The position numbers and the translations under genes were made by a program. Positions 53,349 to 62,531 of a stretch of DNA of 64,000 nucleotides are shown here, in pieces (position 1 is the stretch's first letter; each line of letters starts with the position of its first letter). Source of the DNA: an uncultured Paludibaculum sp. GTDB taxonomy: Bacteria; Acidobacteriota; Terriglobia; Bryobacterales; Bryobacteraceae. The stretch lies in the NCBI RefSeq assembly GCF_963665245.1, contig NZ_OY762269.1:1612001-1676000 (forward strand), written 5' to 3'. The notes below the pieces were generated by a model. The model saw only the letters and a program-made list of their open reading frames with translations. It was not told the DNA's origin and did not search any database.

Positions 53349-53722
53349 CAGCTTTCTCCCTCTTCCGCCTTGCGTCGTCCGAAATCGCCCAGCACTCGTC
53401 CGATGGCTTGGGTCATCGCTCGCCAGCGGTCGGCCTCCCGGGCGAACTGCTTTCGGCCCGCGGCGGTCAACTGATAGAACCGCGCGCTGCGGTTGTTCTC
53501 ACTCGTCCCCCAGGACGAGGCCACCCAGCCCCGATCTTCCAATCGATGCAGGGCCGGGTAGAGCGAGCCTTGCTCCACCTGCAGCACATCGTCCGAACTC
53601 TGCTCGATCATCTGAGCGATGGTGTGGCCGTGCGCCTTGCCACCGATGAGCGTCCGCAGGATCAACATGTCCAGTGTGCCTTGCACCATCTCGCGGTTAT
53701 CGGTCTTCTTCTCCCGGGCCAC
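53348..53722 (-). CDS. PadR-family transcriptional regulator (partner of ADOP permease)
   Basis: 124 residues from GTG 53722, supported by an AAGGAG ribosome site 7 nt upstream. A winged-helix PadR with LDMLILRTLIGGKAHGHTIAQMIEQ and GSLYPALHRLEDRGWVASSW (recognition helix and wing), matching the acidobacterial PadR subset (TIGR03433). It probably controls itself and the permease through the inverted repeat just upstream. Confidence 0.93.
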   Translation of the reverse strand: MAREKKTDNREMVQGTLDMLILRTLIGGKAHGHTIAQMIEQSSDDVLQVEQGSLYPALHRLEDRGWVASSWGTSENNRSARFYQLTAAGRKQFAREADRWRAMTQAIGRVLGDFGRRKAEEGES

Positions 53723-53733
53723 GTGGCTTCTCC

Positions 53734-53785
53734 TTCACCTAGGGCTTCTATGTGAAAGCATACTCCACTCGACGCTCTAGGTGAA
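53734..53785 (-). promoter_or_regulatory. Inverted repeat upstream of the PadR gene (likely operator)
   Basis: TTCACCTAGGGC (53734-53745) and GCTCTAGGTGAA (53774-53785) are inverted copies with 11 of 12 matching positions (nine perfectly, TTCACCTAG/CTAGGTGAA), spaced by 28 bp, roughly four helical turns between centres. One half overlaps the ribosome-binding region of the PadR gene. Confidence 0.6.
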
Positions 53786-53856
53786 CACGCGGAGGTACGG
53801 CCTGCGAGAATTTACACTTGCGGGGAGAAGAGGACGGCGGGCGGTCTTTGAGGAAC

Positions 53857-53890
53857 GGCCAGGCTCCGGAACAACTTCCGGAGCCTGGCC
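53857..53890 (-). terminator. Strong hairpin terminator after the second Oar receptor
   Basis: GGCCAGGCTCCGGAA (53857-53871) and TTCCGGAGCCTGGCC (53876-53890) form a perfect 15-bp stem with a 4-nt loop, 8 nt past the stop on the minus strand. The sequence after it is not T-rich. Confidence 0.7.
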
Positions 53891-53898
53891 GCCTCTAC

Positions 53899-56800
53899 TC
53901 AGAATTGGAACTTCAATCCGAACTGCAGGTCGCGGTTGTCCGAGTTCGTCGTCGTGATCTGGCCCACGGTTGGCGAGCCGATGCTCGCATTCGGGAACCC
54001 GAACGCCGGCGTATTCGTGATGTTGAATGCATCCAGCTGGAAGGTCACGCCATAGCGCTCACGGAACATGGTGCGCTTGACGAACGAAATGTCCCAATTG
54101 ATCAGACCCGGCGAGTACAGGACACCACGCCCGACATTGCCGTACGTGTTCGAAGGAGGTGCCACGAACGCTGTAGCGTCAAACCATTTCGCCCGGTCGG
54201 GATTGTCGAGTGTGCCATTTCCGATCCGGTTCGGCCAGCTCGGCGCGCCGTTGTTGACGCCGCTCGCCAGCGACAACGAGTATGGCCGCCCCGTCGATAG
54301 AGTAGTGATCCCCGCCAGGTTCCAGCCGCCCAGAACCCATGTTAGGGGACCACTTGAAACCCACTTCTTGCCCTTGCCAAATGGCAATTCGTAGAGGTAG
54401 TTGGCCACGAAGCGGTGCTTCACGTCGAAGCCGGACGGACCGTGTCCTGCCCTGATGTTCGTGATGGTCTGCGGACCGCCCACCGAGCCGCCGCCGCTGG
54501 CTGCCGAGCCGCCGAAGTCCAGGCTCTTGGAGTAGGTATAGGCCGCCAGGAACTGCAACCCGGAAGAGAACCGCTTCTCCAGCTTGCCGGAGAGGCCGTT
54601 GTACGACGACGAGTTCCGCGGATCGAACATGCTGATCGTTGCGACATTGGACAATGGCTGCAGCAGGCGCCTGGACGCATTGGAGCCCGTCCCAGGCTGC
54701 ACTTCGTTGGCGTTATAGCCGAACGTGATGTGTGAGCCCACGCTGCCGGCGTAGGCCACCTCCGCCATCATCGAGGCGGTCAACTGCCGCTCGATATTGA
54801 ACGTGAAGGTGTTCATCGAGGGCGTCTGGTTGGCGAACCCATGCCCTAACACCACCGGGTTGGCTGCATTCAGTTCCGCTGTGGTCTTCGGCTTCACGAC
54901 GGCGATCGCCGGGAATGGACGGGCGATCGTCGGTAGCACCGAGTAGTCCACGGGGTTCGTCGCAATATTTCCGAACGGCGCCTGCGAGATGGTGTACGGC
55001 ACCTGCTCGCCCAGCATGTTCGAGCCCGATGGATTCACCGGGAAGTAGGTGCGTCCGAAGCCGGCGCGAACCACCGTCTTGCCGTCACCGAAGTTATACG
55101 CGACGCCGATGCGCGGGCCGATGTTGCCCTTGCGCGTCTCTTTCCCGACCGCCGTGGAGACGCCGTCCTCACCCGCGTAGGCCAACTTTAGGTTCGTGTA
55201 GTCGAAGTTCACCAGCCGGTTCCGGATCTCTACGTCCGGCACAAAGATGTCGTACCGCAAGCCCACGTTGATGGTGAGCCGCGAGTTGACGCGCCAGTCA
55301 TCCTGGAAGTAGAAGCTGTGGTCTTGCGCGGTGGCGTAGTAGGGTTCCAGCAGTACGCTGCGGCCGTTGCCGCCACTGATGTAGCCCACCAGCATCGTGG
55401 CCAGGCCTGTGCCTTGCGTGTTGGTCACGGGATCGTTCGTGAAGTTCTTGCCGAACGTCATATCTCCGCGCGGACCCCCGCCGGGCGGTCCTGTATAGGT
55501 CGACGTCATGCGCCTCACATAGCGGTAGCCGAATTTGGTCTGATGGTGACCCAGCGTCCAGGACACCCCGTCCTCCGCCTGCCAGTGCGTTTCGCGCGGA
55601 TTGGCCGGCAGAAATGAAGGACCTCCGCTGAGGCCGGTGAAATCCGTGATGTTGATGTTCGGAATGCCGGAGCTATAGGACGAGATGTTCACACCTGTGA
55701 TGCCCAGCGACGTCGCCGCACTATGCCCGAAATCCGATTGCCGTGTGAACGGGTTCGTTTTGGCAAATCCGCCGCGGAACTCATTGACGATATTCGGCCG
55801 GAACACATGCGTTTCATTGATTGCCATACCCTGCGTCGTCAAGTCGGTCACCTGCAGTCCAGCCACATAGGGACCCAGGTCGTACTTGCTGGCCACTGCC
55901 TGCGGCGTCGGCAGGCAGCAGTTGGCCTGCCCTTGGGGTGCGCTCAGACGGTAAGTCTCATAGCTGTACCGTGCGAAGAAATTGTCCTTCTCCGAGATCT
56001 GGTGATCCACTCGGACATTGAAGCCATCGTCGTCCACTGTCCGTGGAATGCTGGATGTGTAGTTGTTGAAATTGCCCGAACCGTTCGGCAGCGGGAAGAT
56101 GCTGGCGACATTGGCGCTCACCGGGTTGATCCGCGCCGATGGGATGCTGTTGCCGGCAAACAGATCGCGCAGGAACTGCGGATTCGTGGAACTCACCGGC
56201 TTAGTGGAATCATAGGCCGGATTCAGCCGTGTCGTCAGTGGATCGTAGATCTTGATCAGATTGCCGCTGGTGTCAGTGAAGTTGCTGAAATCGCCCAGGC
56301 GGTTCTGGGCCGTTGGCACTGTGTTCACGAAGGTCAGCCCTTTGCGCTCCTTCATGCCGAAGTAATCCATGTAGAAAAAGCTCTTGTTCTTCCCGTCATA
56401 GATCTTCGGCAGCACGATGGGGCCGCCCGCGGCCACGCCATATTGGTTGCGCCGGTAAGGCGGCTTCAGTTGCGACTTTGGGTTGAAGTAGTTCCGCGCA
56501 TCGAGGACATCATTGCGGAGAAACTCGAAGGCGTTTCCATGCAATTCGTTCGTGCCCGATTTCGACGATACGGAGACGACACCGGCGCCGCGTCCAAACT
56601 CCGCCGAGAAGCTGCCTGTCAGCACTTTGAACTCGCGTACCGACTCGATCGACGGCTGCAGGATTACGGTATTGAACGTGTACTCGTTGTTGTCGATGCC
56701 ATCGATCAGCCAGGCATTCATGTTGGCCTGGCTGCCCAACGCGTTGAAGTTCGACGCGCCGCGCGGGTTGAATGAACTCGCGCCCGAAAGGTTCTCACCC

Positions 56801-57312
56801 TGCTGCCCCGGCGTTACGTTCGGAGCCAGATACACCAACTGTGCGAAATTGCGGCCGTTCAGCGGCAGTTCCTTGATCGGCCGCTCGGTGATCACCTGCC
56901 CTAGTTCCGCGCTGTCCGATTTGACCAGTGGCGCTGCTGCCGTCACCTCCACCGTGGCACTGACGTCACCGACATTCAAAGTGAAATCCATACGCGCCCG
57001 CTGGTCCACCTGTAACTCGAAGGGCGGCGTAGCCTGCGGCTTAAAGCCGGCTTTCTGAACATTCACCGTATAAGTACCGGGTGTGAGGAACGGCGCGGTG
57101 TACGCACCATCCTCGTTTGTCTGGTATTCGACGCTGGTGCCCTTGGAGACTTCCTTGATCACCACGGTTGCCCCCGGAACCCCTGCGCCGGTGCTATCTC
57201 GAACACTTCCGAGAATAGTCCCTGCTGTGACTTGAGCGGACGCTGTGGATGGCAGCAAGACAAGGCTGGCTAGCGCCGATAGCAAGAGATAACGGCCTCT
57301 TGACTGAGTCAT
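53899..57312 (-). CDS. Oar-like TonB-dependent receptor with carboxypeptidase-regulatory domain
   Basis: 1137 residues. Signal peptide (LLSALASLVLLPSTASAQ), CarboxypepD_reg domain at about 28-115 (GTILGSVRDSTGAGVPGATV, PGTYTVNVQKAGFK), plug motifs (ELPLNGRNFAQLVYLAPNV, RGAGVVSVSSKSGTNELHG) and a large barrel ending LQFGLKFQF. Same architecture as the gene at 43485 but different in sequence. A shared motif occurs upstream of both (43343 and 57352). Outer-membrane receptor; ligand unknown. Confidence 0.93.
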   Translation of the reverse strand: MTQSRGRYLLLSALASLVLLPSTASAQVTAGTILGSVRDSTGAGVPGATVVIKEVSKGTSVEYQTNEDGAYTAPFLTPGTYTVNVQKAGFKPQATPPFELQVDQRARMDFTLNVGDVSATVEVTAAAPLVKSDSAELGQVITERPIKELPLNGRNFAQLVYLAPNVTPGQQGENLSGASSFNPRGASNFNALGSQANMNAWLIDGIDNNEYTFNTVILQPSIESVREFKVLTGSFSAEFGRGAGVVSVSSKSGTNELHGNAFEFLRNDVLDARNYFNPKSQLKPPYRRNQYGVAAGGPIVLPKIYDGKNKSFFYMDYFGMKERKGLTFVNTVPTAQNRLGDFSNFTDTSGNLIKIYDPLTTRLNPAYDSTKPVSSTNPQFLRDLFAGNSIPSARINPVSANVASIFPLPNGSGNFNNYTSSIPRTVDDDGFNVRVDHQISEKDNFFARYSYETYRLSAPQGQANCCLPTPQAVASKYDLGPYVAGLQVTDLTTQGMAINETHVFRPNIVNEFRGGFAKTNPFTRQSDFGHSAATSLGITGVNISSYSSGIPNINITDFTGLSGGPSFLPANPRETHWQAEDGVSWTLGHHQTKFGYRYVRRMTSTYTGPPGGGPRGDMTFGKNFTNDPVTNTQGTGLATMLVGYISGGNGRSVLLEPYYATAQDHSFYFQDDWRVNSRLTINVGLRYDIFVPDVEIRNRLVNFDYTNLKLAYAGEDGVSTAVGKETRKGNIGPRIGVAYNFGDGKTVVRAGFGRTYFPVNPSGSNMLGEQVPYTISQAPFGNIATNPVDYSVLPTIARPFPAIAVVKPKTTAELNAANPVVLGHGFANQTPSMNTFTFNIERQLTASMMAEVAYAGSVGSHITFGYNANEVQPGTGSNASRRLLQPLSNVATISMFDPRNSSSYNGLSGKLEKRFSSGLQFLAAYTYSKSLDFGGSAASGGGSVGGPQTITNIRAGHGPSGFDVKHRFVANYLYELPFGKGKKWVSSGPLTWVLGGWNLAGITTLSTGRPYSLSLASGVNNGAPSWPNRIGNGTLDNPDRAKWFDATAFVAPPSNTYGNVGRGVLYSPGLINWDISFVKRTMFRERYGVTFQLDAFNITNTPAFGFPNASIGSPTVGQITTTNSDNRDLQFGLKFQF

Positions 57313-57372
57313 TCGCGATGAACCTCCGTATGCTTCCCGTTGAGTGGCATGGACCCCACTCGGTTGACATGG

Positions 57373-57401
57373 AACCTACCAGCAGTAAATCCAGGTGTCA
57401 A
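57373..57401 (-). promoter_or_regulatory. Putative promoter of the second Oar receptor
   Basis: On the minus strand, perfect TTGACA (57401-57396), a 17-bp spacer, then TAGGTT (57378-57373). The predicted start site is about 55 nt before the ATG at 57312. Directly downstream, at 57367-57352, lies TCAACCGAGTGGGGTC, also present near the other Oar gene. The remainder of the 236-bp gap 57313-57548 shows nothing else. Confidence 0.4.
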
Positions 57402-57548
57402 TGGATGGCAACTACAAATCAACTCAACGGGTAATGGCTAGTCCACGGAGACTTCTAAATATTGACGATATGGTACGTATTCGGCGCAAGGACGGAGGTC
57501 AGAGACGCATCTAGGCCGGCCAGCGTGACCATCTGTGCGAGTACCGCC

Positions 57549-59528
57549 TCAACGGAACCTCAGAATCGCCTGGTCCACGGCGACGCTGTCGCCGGTACGC
57601 GCCAGTATTTCGTCCACCACCACGTCATGCTCGGCCTTGAGCACGTTCTCCATTTTCATCGCCTCAATTACGGCCAGGCGCTCGCCTGCCTTCATCTCCT
57701 GCCCCACCTCCACGGCCAACTGTGTCAGTAGACCGGGCATCGGGGACAGCAGGAACTTCGAGAGATCCGGCCTGGGCTTGGCCTGCATCAGCGACAGCAG
57801 TTGTGCCGCCCGGGCGGTCATCACCATCGCATCCACGGTCGCCCCGTTGTGGGCGATATGGAATCGCAGGCCAATCCTCTCCAGTTGGAGACACACCGGC
57901 TTGCCGTTGCACAATCCTTCGAACACCGGGCTCCCAAACCGCCAGTCGGACTGCACGGCATAGGTCTTGTCCCCAGCCTGGGCCTCGTAGCCGCCTTGCA
58001 CCGGCTTCAGGTGAATCGCATACTTCTCATCGTCGATCAGCACCACCCAATCCGTACCCACCCGCCGCTGCAACCCCCGAGTCTGCGCGCTGATCTGCAC
58101 GGCCCGGTCGATATACCTCCGGCGCGCCACCGCGGCAATCACCGCCAGAAATGCAGGATCCTCGTGCCGCACGTCGGCGGTGTGGAAGCCGTGGCCGTAC
58201 TCCTCCGCCATGAACCCCGTGTGGAACTCGCCGGAAAGAAAACGTGGGTGCTGCATCAACGCCGCCTGGAACGCGATGTTCGTCGACACCCCCCGCAGAT
58301 AGAACGCATTCAGCGCGCTCCGCATCTTTTCCACGGCCTCCAGGCGTGTCGCCCCGCGTACGATCAGTTTCGCAATCATCGAGTCGTAGTGGACCGGAAT
58401 CTCGCCGCCTTCATAGACGCCGGTGTCCACGCGGGCGTCGCCGGCCGGAGCCCTGTACTTCACCAGCCGCCCGGCCGACGGTAGGAAGTTGCGGAACGGA
58501 TCCTCGGCGTTGATCCTGCACTCCAACGCCCACCCGTCCATCCGGATCTCGTCCTGTGTGAACCCCAACGGCTCGCCCGCGGCCACCCGAATCATCCATT
58601 CCACCAGGTCGAGCCCGGTGATGAGCTCCGTTACCGGGTGCTCCACCTGCAGCCGCGTGTTCATCTCCAGGAAATAGAAGCGGCGGTCCTTGCCCACCAC
58701 AAACTCCACCGTACCCGCGCTCTGATAGCCCACCGCTCGTGCCAGCGCCACCGCCTGCTCACCCATCGCCTTGCGTGTGGCCGCGTCCAGGAACGGCGAC
58801 GGTGCCTCTTCCACCAACTTCTGATGTCGCCGCTGGATGGAGCACTCGCGCTCCCAGAGATGCACCAGGTGCCCGTACCCGTCGCCAAGTACTTGAATCT
58901 CGATGTGGCGGGGATCCTCGATGAACTTCTCCAGGAACACGCGGCCGTCGCCGAATGCGTTCCGGGCCTCCGTTGTGCACGACCTGAATCCTTCGCGTGC
59001 CTCCGCGGCGTTCCAGGCAACGCGCAATCCCTTGCCTCCTCCGCCGGCCGAGGCTTTGATCATCACGGGGAAGCCGATCCGCTCGGCAATGGCTGCGGCC
59101 TCGTCGGCATCTTCGATCACGTCCGCATAGCCCGGTATCGTGTTCACGCCTGCCTGTAGCGCAAGCTTCTTCGACGCGATCTTGTCGCCCATTGCGTCGA
59201 TCGAACAGGCGTTCGGCCCGATGAAGACGATGCCCGCTTCTTCCAGCCGGCGTACGAACTCGGCGTTCTCCGACAGGAATCCATAGCCCGGATGCACTGC
59301 CTCGGCACCCGTGCTCTGGCACGCCGCAATGATCCTTTCCATGCAGAGGTACGACTGCTTGGAAGGGGCGGCCCCAATCAGCACAGCCTCATCGGCCATC
59401 CTGACGTGCAGCGCACGCCGGTCCGCTTCCGAATACACGGCCACGGTCCGGATGCCCATCTTCTTCGCTGTCCGAATGACGCGGCACGCAATTTCACCGC
59501 GGTTGGCGATCAGTATCTTCTGAAACAT
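57549..59528 (-). CDS. Biotin carboxylase subunit fused to biotin carrier domain (acyl-CoA carboxylase alpha)
   Basis: 659 residues from ATG 59528 (a longer frame upstream overlaps the carboxyltransferase gene and is not real). ATP-grasp biotin carboxylase: ILIANRGEIACR, HPGYGFLSENAEF, SAGGGGKGLR, EMNTRLQVEHPVTE. The C-terminal biotinyl domain carries EAMKMEN with biotin Lys625. With the beta subunit 20 nt upstream it forms a propionyl-, acetyl- or methylcrotonyl-CoA carboxylase; the acyl specificity was not determined. Confidence 0.95.
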   Translation of the reverse strand: MFQKILIANRGEIACRVIRTAKKMGIRTVAVYSEADRRALHVRMADEAVLIGAAPSKQSYLCMERIIAACQSTGAEAVHPGYGFLSENAEFVRRLEEAGIVFIGPNACSIDAMGDKIASKKLALQAGVNTIPGYADVIEDADEAAAIAERIGFPVMIKASAGGGGKGLRVAWNAAEAREGFRSCTTEARNAFGDGRVFLEKFIEDPRHIEIQVLGDGYGHLVHLWERECSIQRRHQKLVEEAPSPFLDAATRKAMGEQAVALARAVGYQSAGTVEFVVGKDRRFYFLEMNTRLQVEHPVTELITGLDLVEWMIRVAAGEPLGFTQDEIRMDGWALECRINAEDPFRNFLPSAGRLVKYRAPAGDARVDTGVYEGGEIPVHYDSMIAKLIVRGATRLEAVEKMRSALNAFYLRGVSTNIAFQAALMQHPRFLSGEFHTGFMAEEYGHGFHTADVRHEDPAFLAVIAAVARRRYIDRAVQISAQTRGLQRRVGTDWVVLIDDEKYAIHLKPVQGGYEAQAGDKTYAVQSDWRFGSPVFEGLCNGKPVCLQLERIGLRFHIAHNGATVDAMVMTARAAQLLSLMQAKPRPDLSKFLLSPMPGLLTQLAVEVGQEMKAGERLAVIEAMKMENVLKAEHDVVVDEILARTGDSVAVDQAILRFR

Positions 59529-59548
59529 AGCCGGTCGTCTTCCCTTCA

Positions 59549-61081
59549 CTACAGCGGAATATTGCCGTGCTTCCGCCACGGGTTCTCCAGCTTTTTGTCC
59601 TTCAACATCGCCAGCGAGCGGCAGATCCGGCGCCTGGTCTCGTGCGGCATGATGACATCGTCGATGAAGCCCCTCCGTCCTGCGATGAACGGATTCGCGA
59701 ACTTCTCGCGATACTCCTCCGTCCGGAGCGCGATCTTCTGAGGGTCCCCAATGTCCTTGCGGAAGATGATCTCCACCGCGCCCTTGGGGCCCATCACCGC
59801 GATCTCCGCCGAGGGCCAGGCGAAGTTCACGTCCCCACGCAGGTGCTTCGACGCCATCACGTCGTAGGCTCCGCCATATGCCTTGCGGGTGATCACCGTG
59901 ACTTTGGGCACCGTACATTCCGCGTAGGCGTAGAGGAGCTTTGCCCCGTGCTTGATAATCCCGCCAAACTCCTGCGCCGTGCCAGGCAGAAACCCCGGGA
60001 CGTCCACAAACGTGATCACCGGAATCTGAAACGCGTCGCAGAAACGGATGAAGCGCGCCGCTTTGATCGACGATTTGATGTCCAGACACCCGGCCAGCAC
60101 CATGGGCTGATTCGCGACAATGCCCACCGTCTGCCCGTCCATACGTGCGAAACAGATGATGATATTCCGCGCATGATCGGGCTGCAGTTCGAAGAAGTCG
60201 CCGTCGTCCACGGTTTTCTCGATCAGTTCTTTCATGTCGTAAGGCTGGTTCGGATTGTCCGGAACGAGGGTGTCCAGCGACGCATCCACCCGATCCGTCG
60301 GGTCGAACGGAGGCACCGTTGGCGGTTTCTCCCGATTGCTGGATGGAATGAACCCGATCAGCCGGCGCACCATCATCAGCGCCTCGACGTCGTTCTCAAA
60401 CGCCAGATCCGCGACGCCGGATTTCGACGTGTGCGTAACCGCTCCACCCAGTTCCTCCGCTGTGACTTCCTCATGCGTCACTGTTTTGACCACATCCGGT
60501 CCAGTGACGAACATATAGGAGCTGTCCTTGACCATGAACAGGAAGTCCGTAATCGCCGGTGAATAGACGGCGCCGCCGGCGCAGGGCCCCATGATCAGGG
60601 AGATCTGCGGAATCACGCCCGACGCCAGCACGTTCTTCTGGAAGACATCCGCATACCCGCCCAGCGCGGCCACGCCCTCTTGAATCCGCGCCCCGCCCGA
60701 GTCGTTCAGTCCGATCACGGGCGCCCCTGCCTTCAGCGCATGGTCCATGATCTTGCAGATCTTCTCCGCATGCGACTCCGACAGCGACCCGCCAAACACC
60801 GTGAAGTCCTGGCTGAAAACGAAGACCACACGGCCGTTCACCGTGCCATAGCCGGTCACTACGCCGTCGCCGGGCACATTCTGATCGGCCATGCCGAAGT
60901 CCGTGCAGCGGTGCTCCACGAACATGTCCCATTCCTCGAAGGAGTCCGGATCCAGCAGCAACTCGATGCGCTCACGCGCGGTCAACTTGCCTTTGGCATG
61001 CTGCGCGGCGATGCGGGCCTCGCCGCCACCCAACCGGGCCGCCGCTCGCTTCAGATCGAGCTGGCGAATGATATCTTCCAT
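59549..61081 (-). CDS. Acyl-CoA carboxylase carboxyltransferase (beta) subunit, PccB-like
   Basis: 510 residues. Crotonase-fold carboxyltransferase with the N-half acyl-CoA motif (GLNDSGGARIQEG, GPCAGGAVYSPAITDF) and the C-half carboxybiotin site (FVDVPGFLPGTAQE, RKAYGGAYDVMASKHL). Length and sequence match propionyl-CoA carboxylase beta. First gene of the two-gene minus-strand operon with 57549-59528. Confidence 0.95.
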   Translation of the reverse strand: MEDIIRQLDLKRAAARLGGGEARIAAQHAKGKLTARERIELLLDPDSFEEWDMFVEHRCTDFGMADQNVPGDGVVTGYGTVNGRVVFVFSQDFTVFGGSLSESHAEKICKIMDHALKAGAPVIGLNDSGGARIQEGVAALGGYADVFQKNVLASGVIPQISLIMGPCAGGAVYSPAITDFLFMVKDSSYMFVTGPDVVKTVTHEEVTAEELGGAVTHTSKSGVADLAFENDVEALMMVRRLIGFIPSSNREKPPTVPPFDPTDRVDASLDTLVPDNPNQPYDMKELIEKTVDDGDFFELQPDHARNIIICFARMDGQTVGIVANQPMVLAGCLDIKSSIKAARFIRFCDAFQIPVITFVDVPGFLPGTAQEFGGIIKHGAKLLYAYAECTVPKVTVITRKAYGGAYDVMASKHLRGDVNFAWPSAEIAVMGPKGAVEIIFRKDIGDPQKIALRTEEYREKFANPFIAGRRGFIDDVIMPHETRRRICRSLAMLKDKKLENPWRKHGNIPL

Positions 61082-61188
61082 TCAGGAATTCTCCCCCAAA
61101 TCCACCAACAGAATCCGGCCACCCCGTCACCCTCCCGTCGTTAGGCCCGCAGCGGGGTACTCACCTCATACTAGAGGCGTGTAAGGTA

Positions 61189-61231
61189 ACTCGTGGCGCA
61201 TACTCCTCCCACGAGTGCCAGAGGGGGCACT
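61189..61231. promoter_or_regulatory. Overlapping hairpins upstream of the efflux operon
   Basis: ACTCGTGG (61189-61196) with CCACGAGT (61209-61216), and AGTGCC (61214-61219) with GGCACT (61226-61231), share three bases and are therefore mutually exclusive. They lie about 70 nt before the TolC-family ATG, in the leader or operator zone of the efflux operon. A metal-sensor operator is possible; no known box was matched. Confidence 0.4.
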
Positions 61232-61295
61232 GAACGCTCCGGTGGGCTTCGTTTATCTTCTGTTTAGGTCGACTTTTCTATTCTGGGGACACCCC

Positions 61296-62531
61296 ATGCG
61301 ATGGCCCCCAGTCTCTCTTCTTACACTCGTTCTCGGCGCCGCAGCCTCTCCCGTTGCTCAGGGTCAGGTTCGGTTGGGTCTGCAGGATGCCATTCAGCTT
61401 GCACTTGAGAAGAATGCCTATCTCGCTGCCGGCGAACAACGGATCGGCGCGTCGAAAGGTCTCGGCCAGCAGGCCGCCCTCAAACCGAATCCTCGGGTTT
61501 ATCTGCAACAGGAGAACGCCCGTTTCTGGCAGAGTCCAGGCCTCGTCTACTGGCGCGACACCGATACCTTTGCCTACGCCGGACTTACCGTGGAAAGCGG
61601 CGGCAAGCGCGAGCGGAGGGTTGACTACGCCGTCGCCAACACCGCCCGCGTGGAGGCCGACCAGGCCCTGCTGCGCCGTCAACTGGCTGCTCGCGTCGCT
61701 TCGGCCTATTGGACAGCGGCCGGCGCCCAGCGCGTCGTCTCGCTACTCAATGAAGAGCGCCAGAACCTCCTCCAGGTTGTTCAGTACACTCAGTCGCGCG
61801 TCAAGGAGGGCGCCGCAGCCGGAGCGGACCTGCTTCGCATCCAATTGGAGGCACAGCGAGTCGACACGCTGCTTGCCGTCGCGCAGCAGGAGGCCGAGCG
61901 AAGCCGCCTCGATCTTTACCGCGAGATCGGTGTAGCCGCGCCGGATACCGTCGAGTTCAGCGATCCCCTGGACGACCTGCGCGGAGTCGCCGTGCCCGAC
62001 GCCGGCGAGGTCCTCGGCCGCCGGCCAGAAGTGCTTCTTGCCCGCCGAGGCGTGGCCCAGGCGGAGGCCCATGTGAGGTTGCAGCTAGCCAACGCCAAAC
62101 CGGATCCGGACTATCTGTTCGGCTACAAGCGCACGGCCGGATTTGATTCCCTCATCGTGGGCGTTCAGATCAATCTGCCCACAAGGAATCGCAATCAGGG
62201 ACTCATCGCGGCGTCCGAAGCCGACTTGCGGGCGGCCAAAGAAACTCTCCGTGCCGTGGAGGCTCAGATTTCGGCCGAGTTTCAATCTGCCGTTCGAGAC
62301 TACGAACTGAAACGCAAGCTTGTGAGCGGCGACCTGCCCGGTATGGTGCAGCGCTCTCGTGACTCCGCCCGCATTGCGCAGTTCGCTTTTCGCGAAGGTG
62401 GTGTGGACGTCCTCCGCCTCCTCGATGCCGAACGGATTCGCATCGAGACGCAATTGCTGTATACCCGCTCGCTGGCCGACTTCCAGCAGAGTGTGGTCAC
62501 TCTCGAAGTCGCTACCGGGGTGAATCCATGA
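61296..62531 (+). CDS. TolC-family outer-membrane factor of an RND efflux system (CusC/CzcC-like)
   Basis: 411 residues from ATG 61296, preceded by a GGGGAC ribosome site and giving a signal peptide (SLLTLVLGAAASPVAQGQ). OEP-type helical repeats with YNLQDA-like start (LGLQDAIQLALEKNAY) and RRPEVLLARRGVAQAEAHVRLQLANAKPDP. It forms the exit duct. It overlaps the adaptor gene by 4 nt (ATGA). The metal or drug specificity is judged from the partner pump. Confidence 0.9.
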   Translation: MRWPPVSLLTLVLGAAASPVAQGQVRLGLQDAIQLALEKNAYLAAGEQRIGASKGLGQQAALKPNPRVYLQQENARFWQSPGLVYWRDTDTFAYAGLTVESGGKRERRVDYAVANTARVEADQALLRRQLAARVASAYWTAAGAQRVVSLLNEERQNLLQVVQYTQSRVKEGAAAGADLLRIQLEAQRVDTLLAVAQQEAERSRLDLYREIGVAAPDTVEFSDPLDDLRGVAVPDAGEVLGRRPEVLLARRGVAQAEAHVRLQLANAKPDPDYLFGYKRTAGFDSLIVGVQINLPTRNRNQGLIAASEADLRAAKETLRAVEAQISAEFQSAVRDYELKRKLVSGDLPGMVQRSRDSARIAQFAFREGGVDVLRLLDAERIRIETQLLYTRSLADFQQSVVTLEVATGVNP

